From contig JAHLYW010000046.1 in the NCBI GenBank assembly GCA_025128135.1, forward strand, positions 1-64,000: 64,000 nt of DNA, written 5' to 3'. The notes beneath the pieces are model-generated. The model had not been told where the DNA came from and did not search any database. It saw only the letters and a program-made list of their open reading frames with translations. Numbering within the stretch: the first letter of the stretch is position 1; each line of letters begins with the position of its first letter. Below are positions 55,016 through 61,641 of the stretch, one piece after another. Origin of the DNA: Synechococcus sp. CS-1325 (GTDB lineage Bacteria > Cyanobacteriota > Cyanobacteriia > PCC-6307 > Cyanobiaceae). The position numbers and the translations under genes are program-made.

Positions 55016-56206
55016 TCACCTCCACTTCTGATCGACGCCCATGTTGCAGGTGTCATGCAGCCAGGCCGGCCGGCCTTTGCGCGGCAGCTGGCCACTCACC
55101 ACCAGGTGGGCCATCACATCGCAGATCACACGCGTGGCCATCAAGGAGGTCATGTCGCTGATGTCGTAGGGGGGGGAAACCTCCACCACCTCAAGGCCGC
55201 AGACCGGCACGTTGCGCACGATCAGCTCCAGAAGCTTGAGCGCTTCGCGCGGCAGCAGCCCGCCGGGTTCGGGCCAACCGGTGCCGGGCACGAAGCCGGC
55301 ATCGATGCAGTCGATGTCGAAGGAGATGTAGACGCAATCGGTGCCATCGGTGGCGCGCTCGATCGCGAACCGGGCGGCCGCCTCCAGGCCCATGTCGCAG
55401 ATGTCGGTGACGGTGAGCACGTTGGTGCCACGCTCGCGGCAGACCTTCACCCCTTCGCGCGGCACCTGCCAGCCACCGATGCCGAGCTGCACGAGGTTTT
55501 CGGCCGGGGCGTTGGCCATGTTGGTGGCATGGAACCAGGGGCAGGTGTGCATGCGCTCGTCGAGGTCGATCTCCTGGGTGTCGACGTGGCGATCGAAGTG
55601 GATGATGCCCACCTTCTTGTCGCCGAGGTGGCGGCACACGCCGCGCACGGTGGGAAAGCCGATCGAGTGATCACCGCCGAGCAGGATCGGGAAGGCGCCG
55701 CTGGCGAACACATGGGCCACGCCCTTGGAGATCTGATCGAAGCTCTTCTCGTTGTTGGCGGGAATCGTGAAGATGTCACCCACATCGCAGAGCGTGATCG
55801 ATTCGCGCAGATCCACCCCCATCTCGTAGTTGTAAGGGGTGTAGAGCGCCGAGATGCGGCGGATGCCCTGGGGCCCGAAGCGGGTGCCGGGGCGGTAGGT
55901 GGTGCCGCAATCGTGGGGGATGCCCACGATTGCCACATCGAATTCACCGACGCGGTTCACGTCTTCGATGTAGGGCGCCTTCATGAAGGTGTTGATGCCC
56001 GCGTAATGGGGCAGCTCACCACGAGAGAAGGTGGAGATGCGCCGATCAACGATGCTCTCGGCGGCCTCCAGGCCATAGCGGAGGCCCTGCTCCACCTCCT
56101 GCTGCCAGCCGGTGAGCGGCAGGCGCGCTTCCTTTTCGAGCGCTTCAGCGCCTTCGGTGGTGTGGGGCCGCTCAAAGGCCCCTGCGGGGCCTGAAATCTC
56201 GGGCAT
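55016..56206 (-). CDS. gdmH: Nickel-dependent guanidine hydrolase
   Basis: A 396-residue ureohydrolase-fold enzyme, longer than agmatinase by an N-terminal extension (to residue 85). Metal ligands are His180 (LGGDHSIG), Asp205, His207 and Asp209 (FDRHVDTQ), and Asp297 and Asp299 (SFDIDCID). The overall length and FDRHVDT segment agree with the cyanobacterial guanidine hydrolase typified by Sll1077. It hydrolyses guanidine to urea and ammonia. The guanidine-I riboswitch immediately upstream and the HypA/HypB pair downstream settle the call over agmatinase. First gene of an eight-gene operon. Confidence 0.93.
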   Translation of the reverse strand: MPEISGPAGAFERPHTTEGAEALEKEARLPLTGWQQEVEQGLRYGLEAAESIVDRRISTFSRGELPHYAGINTFMKAPYIEDVNRVGEFDVAIVGIPHDCGTTYRPGTRFGPQGIRRISALYTPYNYEMGVDLRESITLCDVGDIFTIPANNEKSFDQISKGVAHVFASGAFPILLGGDHSIGFPTVRGVCRHLGDKKVGIIHFDRHVDTQEIDLDERMHTCPWFHATNMANAPAENLVQLGIGGWQVPREGVKVCRERGTNVLTVTDICDMGLEAAARFAIERATDGTDCVYISFDIDCIDAGFVPGTGWPEPGGLLPREALKLLELIVRNVPVCGLEVVEVSPPYDISDMTSLMATRVICDVMAHLVVSGQLPRKGRPAWLHDTCNMGVDQKWR

Positions 56207-56233
56207 GGAGGATCACGGATGGGGGCTGGGCGG

Positions 56234-56342
56234 TCTCCCGGGCTTTTATCCCTCCGTGCCACCGGGAAAACCGGTGTGTTTCTCTCGGACCAGGCGCTCA
56301 GGAATGGCTGTGAGAACAACCAATCCGAAACCGGAACCCTAG
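56234..56342 (-). promoter_or_regulatory. Guanidine-I (ykkC) riboswitch
   Basis: Read on the minus strand from 56342, the segment begins CTAGGGTTCCGG, then contains CTGGTCCGAGAG, an ACACCGG/CCGGTG stem, and ends ACGGAGGGATAAAAGCCCGG GAGA. These are the conserved blocks of the guanidine-I class, in the right order and spacing. It lies 28 nt before gdmH, so guanidine should switch the operon on. Whether by a terminator or by ribosome-binding-site control is not clear: no obvious terminator or strong Shine-Dalgarno is seen in the short gap. Confidence 0.9.
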
Positions 56343-56392
56343 AAACTTCTTCCGCTGCGCCATGCTCCCCCTTGCCGCTGGGCAGGGTTGTG

Positions 56393-57280
56393 ATGACTGT
56401 TACCGAGTGGGGCGATGGGGAGGCCATCGCTGCCGCACAGCCGGGGACGCTGCTGTTTCAGAGCCTCTGGGGGTTTGGGGGGTCGCTGGCCGAAGCGATC
56501 GAGCGCTCGCGCAGCGACGGCTTCGATGGCCTGGAGCTGAACCTGCACCACAGCGCCGTGAAGGGCCTCAAGGCACAGGCGGTGCGATCGGCCCTGGAGA
56601 AGGCGGAGCGCAGGCTGATCCTGGAGCTGGTGACCGGCGGCGACTACGTGCCCGATCTGGGCCGCACGGCCGATCAGCACCTGGAGGAACTCGATGGCCT
56701 GCTGGCCGAGGCGGTGGAGCTGCAGCCGCTGAAGGTGACGGTGATCACCGGCAGCGACAGCTGGGGCTGGGTGGAGCAGCAGCGCTTCTGGGGCCGCAGC
56801 CTCGGTCTGGTGGAGCGCAGCGGCCTGCCCGTGAGCTTCGAAACCCACCGCTCCCGCTGCCTGGCGAATCCCTGGACCATCAGCCGCACCCTGGAGGCAT
56901 TCCCGGCCCTGCGGCTCACCGCAGACCTGAGCCACTGGTGCGTGCTGGCCGAGCGGCTGATGACCCCGGAACTGGTGCCGATCCAGCTGATGGCCGGCCG
57001 CGTTGATCACATCCACGCCCGGGTGGGCTGGGCCCAGGGGCCCCAGGTGAGCCACCCATTTGCGCCCGAGCACCGCGACGCCCTGGAGGCCCACGGATCC
57101 TGCTGGCAGCTGTTCGCCGAACGCCACCGCACCGGGGGCCGCGGAGCCCTCACGGTGACCCCCGAATTCGGCCCCGATGGCTACCTGCCGACCCTGCCAT
57201 TCACAAATCAACCGGTGGCTGATCTCGGCGAAATCAATCGGGCAATGGCTGGGTGGGTGCGGGAGCGGTTGGGGGAGTGA
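56393..57280 (+). CDS. TIM-barrel sugar phosphate isomerase/epimerase family protein
   Basis: A 295-residue xylose-isomerase-like TIM barrel from ATG 56393: GTLLFQSLWGFGGSLAEAIERSRSDGFDGLELNLHH, VTVITGSDSWG, LPVSFETHRSRCLANPWT, LRLTADLSHWCVLAERL, VDHIHARVGWAQGPQV and VTPEFGPDGY. Metal-ligand Glu/Asp/His positions are present. Divergent from the gdmH operon, its 5' end close to the riboswitch's; substrate unknown. Confidence 0.82.
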   Translation: MTVTEWGDGEAIAAAQPGTLLFQSLWGFGGSLAEAIERSRSDGFDGLELNLHHSAVKGLKAQAVRSALEKAERRLILELVTGGDYVPDLGRTADQHLEELDGLLAEAVELQPLKVTVITGSDSWGWVEQQRFWGRSLGLVERSGLPVSFETHRSRCLANPWTISRTLEAFPALRLTADLSHWCVLAERLMTPELVPIQLMAGRVDHIHARVGWAQGPQVSHPFAPEHRDALEAHGSCWQLFAERHRTGGRGALTVTPEFGPDGYLPTLPFTNQPVADLGEINRAMAGWVRERLGE

Positions 57281-57292
57281 AATGGCCCCTCG

Positions 57293-57430
57293 ATGCGCAC
57301 ATTCAGTTGTGCACCATCAACCCTGGAATGGCTGATTGAGATCCAGAAGCGACCAGGCTTCCCCACCGGCATGGCCAACAGGTTCAATGACCTGTATCAC
57401 ATCAACCAGTGGGTTCGCAGACCCGCCTAA
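57293..57430 (+). CDS. Small open frame, possibly a gene fragment
   Basis: A 45-residue frame (MRTFSCAPSTLEWLIEI...NQWVRRPA). The segment GFPTGMANRFNDLYHINQW is coding-like but I recognise no family. Its 3' end is part of a 21-bp sequence repeated at the cassette boundary (57542-57562). It may be the scrap of a truncated cassette gene. Confidence 0.3.
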   Translation: MRTFSCAPSTLEWLIEIQKRPGFPTGMANRFNDLYHINQWVRRPA

Positions 57431-57550
57431 AACTCCAGCCAAGCCGCGTAAAAGGCTGTGATCCATTGGCGGCCAATCGATCTAGAGTTGCCGGAAACAG
57501 GGGACTACGACCTTATGCGGTTTGATGGTGGGCTTGATGGAGGGTTCTCG

Positions 57551-57573
57551 GACCCGCCTAAATAGCGTTAGGC
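57551..57573 (+). other. Integron-type core site, left boundary of cassette array
   Basis: GCCTAA and TTAGGC form an inverted pair (57556-57573) ending in GTTAGGC (57567-57573), the consensus integrase recombination core. The TIR gene starts 15 nt beyond. The short spacing between the inverted 7-mers is that of a simple site, not a full attC. It can be the attI-like end or a deleted attC. Confidence 0.6.
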
Positions 57574-57587
57574 ATCACACTCCACCC

Positions 57588-58517
57588 ATGAAGGTACTCG
57601 AACGTCTTGAACTCATTGACCGCATCGGTCGCGAACTTCAGAGCCGTATGGGCTACTCGGAGATTGCCGTATTTCTGAAAGCTCACGGTGTTGACACCAA
57701 GAAGCCGACCTCGGGGGTCAACAGCAAGTGGGTGTACTCAAAGGAACTACTGGCCGACGAGCCTGACGCACGGATCGTTCGCATCGCTACTGAACTCAGC
57801 GTTCCGCACAACCATGTAGTGGCCGATCCGACACGAATCCTGGAGGCGACATTCTGGGAGCCATTCCACCTACGCTTGTTCCTGAGCCATCTGTCCACAT
57901 TCAAGAAGACGACTGGTCAGCTACAGGCAGCACTCCGCCGGTACGGCGTTTCCGCTTTCGTCGCACACGTCGATATCGAGCCTACACGTGAATGGATGGA
58001 TGAAATAGAGGCAGGCTTGCACTCGATGGACGCCCTCGTCGCAATCCTGATGCCCGGCTTCAAGGAGAGCAACTGGACAGACCAAGAGGTCGGCGTCGCA
58101 GTGGGAAGAGGAGTCTTGGTAATTCCCGTGATGAAAGGTCTGAATCCCTACGGGTTCATTTCCAGATACCAAGGCTTGAATTCTCAAGGCAAGACAGTGG
58201 CAACGGTCGCGAGTGAAATCTTTCAGATACTGGTCCGCTCTCCCAAGACCCGAATCAAGATGCTCTCCTGCCTGACCGAAACGACGATCCAATCGAAGTC
58301 GGAAGAGGAAGCCATAGAGAAGCTGCGGCACATCGGTTCCGTCAAGGATCTCCCGAGCCCGTACCTTCAGAAGATTCAGGAGTCCGCACCAGTCTCAACG
58401 GTATTGACAGCACCGGCACCCTTGGCTGAGCTGAACAAGCTGCTGGCAGCAGCCGGTTTGAAGCCCGTCAGCACCAAGAAGGAAGCCTTTGATTTCGACG
58501 ACGACATTCCCTTCTGA
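57588..58517 (+). CDS. TIR domain protein
   Basis: A 309-residue protein from ATG 57588. Residues 1-90 form an N-terminal helical domain (LERLELIDRIGRELQSRMGYSEIAVFLKAHGV...NSKWVYSKELLAD) of unknown name. Residues 93-200 are a TIR domain: LRLFLSHLSTFKKTTGQLQAALRRYGVSAFVAH, then MDALVAILMPGFKESNWTDQEVG with the likely catalytic Glu167, and RGVLVIPVM. A 110-residue tail ends in a short acidic motif FDFDDDIPF. TIR proteins in bacteria often cleave NAD+ in antiphage defence. It is the only gene of its cassette. Confidence 0.83.
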   Translation: MKVLERLELIDRIGRELQSRMGYSEIAVFLKAHGVDTKKPTSGVNSKWVYSKELLADEPDARIVRIATELSVPHNHVVADPTRILEATFWEPFHLRLFLSHLSTFKKTTGQLQAALRRYGVSAFVAHVDIEPTREWMDEIEAGLHSMDALVAILMPGFKESNWTDQEVGVAVGRGVLVIPVMKGLNPYGFISRYQGLNSQGKTVATVASEIFQILVRSPKTRIKMLSCLTETTIQSKSEEEAIEKLRHIGSVKDLPSPYLQKIQESAPVSTVLTAPAPLAELNKLLAAAGLKPVSTKKEAFDFDDDIPF

Positions 58518-58527
58518 GCACGGTGAT

Positions 58528-58586
58528 GCCTAACCCCTCGCTCAAGCTGACCCGCTACGGCATGCAGCTTAGCTCGAACGTTAGAA
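58528..58586 (+). repeat. Integron attC site 1
   Basis: 59 bp. Left core GCCTAAC (58528-58534), right core GTTAGAA (58580-58586). Between them CTCGCTCAAGCTG and CAGCTTAGCTCGAA are imperfectly complementary with extrahelical bases, the hallmark of attC. It begins 11 nt after the TIR gene stop, as expected for a cassette. Confidence 0.85.
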
Positions 58587-58624
58587 GGATCAGAGAATGC
58601 CGGCACCTGCACCGTATTGATGTC

Positions 58625-58634
58625 TTGACGTCAA
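58625..58634. promoter_or_regulatory. Perfect 10-bp palindrome upstream of the RHH remnant
   Basis: TTGACGTCAA is 17 nt before the start of the antitoxin-like frame, includes a -35-like TTGACG and could have been its operator. Confidence 0.35.
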
Positions 58635-58651
58635 AGCGCTAAAGTTGAGGA

Positions 58652-58765
58652 ATGGATGAAACGAAAAGGACTACCTTCTACTTTAACGCCGATGTGCATC
58701 GCGGACTGCGCCTAAGGGCCCCCTATATAATCGTCGCCGAACAACATCCTCTTGTCAGGGAGTAG
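58652..58765 (+). pseudogene. Ribbon-helix-helix antitoxin remnant
   Basis: A 37-codon frame preceded by GAGG. The first 23 residues (KRTTFYFNADVHRGLRLRA) match the N-terminus of RHH antitoxins. Then the similarity ends abruptly (PYIIVAEQHPLVRE) and stops, so the rest of the DNA-binding protein and any toxin are missing. Confidence 0.55.
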
Positions 58766-59097
58766 AGCGAGTTTTGGATGCTCACAGCCTGCTGCATAGG
58801 GCTTGATTCCCTCACAGATAAGCTGCCTGATCAGCCTTCCCGATTGATGGGCTAAGGCCTGAGGCTGGTTGCTGGCACTACACGCTTGCCGACCACGCAC
58901 TCCTTGGCAAGACAGGAAACCCGAGTAGGATTGACCTCCTTGCTAGAGTGAATTCCTCTGTTGACTCGGTCTGCTTTAGTTGTACCTAAGTTTCGATCGC
59001 ATGGCAAATCATGTTCCGACATTGCGCAATCTGGATTTGTTTCCCGTTTGCTGCTCGGCCATTTGGTGGTGCGGATCTGTTGCGCTAGAGGCGGTTG
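58766..59097. other. 332-nt stretch without a recognisable gene
   Basis: Short minus-strand frames (58712-58900 and 58852-59133) have no start signals or recognisable motifs. The region may be a degraded toxin or simple cassette filler. Lower GC than the flanking chromosome. Confidence 0.35.
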
Positions 59098-59715
59098 ATG
59101 AAGGCTAGATTCTCTCGAAGACGATATCGCCACCCCAGCGGCAAACCAGTCAATCTGCAGGCTGTCTTATCTGTCTCCTTGATCGTAGGCTTCGTCTTTG
59201 TTGGCGCCAGAGACTTCTTCTCTCTTGATAATGGAAAGGGTGGGAGTGACTGGAGAATCGGCTCCTCCACTATTGGTGGACTCGATGCCCACCAGCCAAG
59301 GTCGCTTATGGAAAATCGGGCGCTGGCCCTTCGGTTGGTTAATCGGGATCGACAGCTCAATGGACTCTCTCCTTTGGTCGAGGATCCACTCCTGGCTCAA
59401 GCAGCACAGCTTCACGCCCAAGATATGATTACACGGCGCTATTACGCCCATGTCACTCCTGAGGGGAAGACTCCCACAGATCGCTTCTCTATGCTTGGAG
59501 GACAAGGCGGGGTTGGGGAAAACATCATGCAGCAGACTGGGGCACCAGGGATCTTGCTAAGTTCTCGGTTGATTGAACAGTTTCAAAAGGCGTGGATGTA
59601 CAGCAAGGGTCACCGGATTAATCTGTTGACGCCTTTCTATACCCGATTCGGCTATGGGATAGTGGCCGACCCACTCACTGGACGCGTCTATGCGGTTCAG
59701 AACTTCTCTTCTTGA
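59098..59715 (+). CDS. CAP domain (SCP/PR1-like) protein, membrane-anchored or exported
   Basis: A 205-residue protein, ATG at 59098 (a TTG precedes it directly). A basic N-terminus and a hydrophobic segment (LQAVLSVSLIVGFVFVGA) anchor or export it. The CAP domain spans about 80-205: LALRLVNRDRQLNGLSPLVED, AAQLHAQDMITRRYYAHVTPEGKTP, GGVGENIMQQ, GHRINLLTPFYTRFGYGIV. This is the YkwD-like form. CAP proteins are extracellular; function in bacteria is largely unknown. Codon use is more AT-rich than the flanking genes. Confidence 0.82.
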   Translation: MKARFSRRRYRHPSGKPVNLQAVLSVSLIVGFVFVGARDFFSLDNGKGGSDWRIGSSTIGGLDAHQPRSLMENRALALRLVNRDRQLNGLSPLVEDPLLAQAAQLHAQDMITRRYYAHVTPEGKTPTDRFSMLGGQGGVGENIMQQTGAPGILLSSRLIEQFQKAWMYSKGHRINLLTPFYTRFGYGIVADPLTGRVYAVQNFSS

Positions 59716-59891
59716 GCCTTGGTTGATTTGGTATGAGTTATGGACAAAGCTCAATTGTTGATGGGGCTGAGTGCCGTTGGATTCTCGAGCGGACACGGTA
59801 TCTTCCCTGATGCCCTGGCTTCGATCTGCTGGCTTCCTGTGGTGAGAATATTCAGTTAAGATTTCCAAATCGACTCTTTGGCAGCTAAAAG

Positions 59892-60170
59892 ATGAGAATG
59901 TTTGGAATATGTTTGCGACTTGCGCTCGTCCTGGCCCTGGACCCTCCTGCCTATGCGCAGCCAGCTGGACCCAACTACCTGATCCTGACCTGGATTGCTG
60001 CTATTCGGCGTAGTGAGCTTGGAGGGAATACATGTTTGATGTGCTCCAGAGCGAGGGTCGCACTGTGGAATCTCAATAAAGGGGCCTTCGTTGGGGCGGA
60101 TGCACAGAATATCCAACTTATTATGAGTTACGGACGCAGATGCGGCGCGCCGGCGGACTATGGGAAATGA
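59892..60170 (+). CDS. Small possibly secreted hypothetical protein
   Basis: A 92-residue frame with a signal-like start (MRMFGICLRLALVLALDPPAYAQ) and a mature part with three cysteines (GNTCLMCSRARVALW ... GRRCGAPADYGK) and VALWNLNKGAFVGADAQNIQ. It ends 140 nt before attC site 2, so it could be the terminal gene of the cassette. No family recognised. Confidence 0.45.
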   Translation: MRMFGICLRLALVLALDPPAYAQPAGPNYLILTWIAAIRRSELGGNTCLMCSRARVALWNLNKGAFVGADAQNIQLIMSYGRRCGAPADYGK

Positions 60171-60310
60171 CCGTGCACCTAATGTTTCGTGGATGTCGAA
60201 ACTCGTTACTGTGAATGTGTAGAGAGGTTGACGCTTGGTAGGATGGCTTGGTGGTTGATGTGGTCTTTGTTGATGTTCAGCCGGGTCAGCTGTCTTCCGA
60301 TGAGTTGACC

Positions 60311-60397
60311 TTCTAACATCAAGATACAGAAGACGGGAGCGGAGGAAGTCGGCAATGGCCAGGTTCGCTTGCCCGCTTCTGATCTTGAGCGTTAGAA
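60311..60397 (+). repeat. Integron attC site 2
   Basis: 87 bp. Cores TTCTAAC (60311-60317) and GTTAGAA (60391-60397). Inner arms ATCAAGATACAGAAG and CTTCTGATCTTGAGC pair with one extrahelical base. A clear attC. Confidence 0.9.
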
Positions 60398-60454
60398 GTA
60401 CAGGAAGACCGGTTCGCTGCAGGTCATCTACACTGGCGAGACTCCCTGCTCTCA

Positions 60455-61336
60455 ATGGCAAAGAAAGCTCAGGCTGAATTCATTCGGTGGTTCGGCCCCC
60501 TACTGGATGCCCTTCGAGATCTTGGCGACTCGGGACGTCCGAGAGAAGTGTCTGCACGCATCTCTAAGAACTTAAACCTTTCAGATGAGCTTCTAGACCA
60601 AACACTCAAGTCAGGTGGTAGCAAGTTCCATAACCAAGTTGCATGGGCAAGACAGTATTTAGTATGGGAAGGCTTGCTGGATTCTTCCAAGCATGGAACT
60701 TGGACCCTTACCGAGAAGGGTCGAAACACACATCTCGGCGACAAGGAAGCACGAGAGATCTTCCTCAAATGGGTTGCCATTCACGCGGAGAATCGAAAGC
60801 AGAAACGAGATGTGCCTGAAGCTGAGGAAGAAGTCTTCCCACCTGATGCCAGAGTCGATGAGCAAGAAGCCAATGAGAAGCTTGATCTGTTGAGCACCCT
60901 GCGGTCAATCAGTCCTACGGGATTCGAGAAAGTGTGTAGAGAACTTCTCAGAGAGTCTGGCTTTGAGAACGTGGAAGTTACCGGTGGCTCTGCTGATGGT
61001 GGAATTGATGGTTATGGTACTCTTGAGATCAATTCATTTGTCAGCTTCAGAGTTCTTTTTCAATGCAAGCGCTATGCAAAGGGCAACCTAGTCTCCCGGG
61101 CTCAGGTTGGTGACTTCCGCAACACCATGCTCGGACGGGCTGAAAAGGGAATCATCATCACCACATCAGGATTTAGCAATGCGGCTATCCAGGAAGCGAG
61201 CAGGGAGGGGGCGCCCCAGGTCGAGTTGGTCGACGGCGACAAATTGGTTGAAATGTTCCAGAAAGTAGAGCTAGGTGTATTCAAGAGAACTGTCTACGAT
61301 GTAGATCCTGCGTACTTTGAGAAGTTTAAGGACTGA
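60455..61336 (+). CDS. Mrr-type restriction endonuclease
   Basis: A 293-residue protein: an N-terminal winged-helix Mrr_N domain (about 5-95; RWFGPLLDALRDLGDSGRPREV, WARQYLVWEGLLDSSKHGTWTLTEKGR) and a C-terminal PD-(D/E)XK Mrr_cat domain from about 150 (FEKVCRELLRESGFENVEVT). Catalytic Asp185 (GGIDGYG) and Gln203-x-Lys205 (FQCKRY) are in place. Mrr enzymes cut methylated DNA, so it can act alone without a methylase. It starts 58 nt after attC 2 and stops 2 nt before attC 3, filling one cassette. Confidence 0.92.
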   Translation: MAKKAQAEFIRWFGPLLDALRDLGDSGRPREVSARISKNLNLSDELLDQTLKSGGSKFHNQVAWARQYLVWEGLLDSSKHGTWTLTEKGRNTHLGDKEAREIFLKWVAIHAENRKQKRDVPEAEEEVFPPDARVDEQEANEKLDLLSTLRSISPTGFEKVCRELLRESGFENVEVTGGSADGGIDGYGTLEINSFVSFRVLFQCKRYAKGNLVSRAQVGDFRNTMLGRAEKGIIITTSGFSNAAIQEASREGAPQVELVDGDKLVEMFQKVELGVFKRTVYDVDPAYFEKFKD

Positions 61337-61337
61337 C

Positions 61338-61426
61338 TTCTAACATCGCCATTCACCTGAGCCGCCGCCTTGTGATCCCTGTTTGCCCAATGTCTCCTTG
61401 CGGCCAGGTGATGGCGAGCGTTAGGC
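61338..61426 (+). repeat. Integron attC site 3
   Basis: 89 bp. Cores TTCTAAC (61338-61344) and GTTAGGC (61420-61426). Inner arms ATCGCCATTCACCTGAGCC and GGCCAGGTGATGGCGAGC are complementary with an extrahelical A. The most regular of the sites here. Confidence 0.92.
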
Positions 61427-61432
61427 GCCCCA

Positions 61433-61515
61433 CCGCTGATCATCTCTATTGGCCTGAGCTCGACGTTGACTTGTCCGTTGAATCGATACGCAATCCCAAG
61501 AGGTTTCCTCTCAGG
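61433..61515 (+). pseudogene. DUF2442 C-terminal fragment
   Basis: The frame reads ADHLYWPELDVDLSVESIRNPKRFPLRA, the conserved C-terminal end of DUF2442 proteins (HWPELDxDISVE). The N-terminal part is missing; the core attC 3 lies directly upstream. DUF2442 genes are often toxin-antitoxin or cassette-borne partners. A non-functional scrap. Confidence 0.6.
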
Positions 61516-61527
61516 GCGAAGAGCACT

Positions 61528-61629
61528 TTCCATGCATGCTATTCACCTGAACCGCCTCCTCAAGTTCACTGATGCCATGAAGAGGTCGTCAGCCATGCTC
61601 TTAACGGCCAGGTGTTGGCAAGCGCTACC
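61528..61629 (+). repeat. Decayed attC site 4
   Basis: Aligns with attC 3: ATTCACCTGAACCGCC against ATTCACCTGAGCCGCC and GGCCAGGTGTTGGCAAGCG against GGCCAGGTGATGGCGAGCG. The cores are ruined (TTCCATG for TTCTAAC, GCTACCG for GTTAGGC). It marks the right end of the array, 13 nt before the CoA-transferase stop. Confidence 0.7.
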
Positions 61630-61641
61630 GATACCCAACCT

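Noticed and set aside
54722..56194. A 490-codon plus-strand frame
   Set aside because: Antisense to gdmH and hypA; rich in His, Gly, Val, Ala as a shadow of the ureohydrolase.
55016..56206. Calling the ureohydrolase an agmatinase (speB)
   Set aside because: Length, FDRHVDT segment, HypA/HypB neighbours and the guanidine-I riboswitch favour guanidine hydrolase.
56207..56233. A terminator between the riboswitch and gdmH
   Set aside because: The 27-nt gap has no stem with a U-tract, so the switching mechanism was left open.
59856..60461. A 201-codon minus-strand frame
   Set aside because: It runs through attC site 2 and the 3' end of the secreted-like ORF, and has no recognisable motifs.
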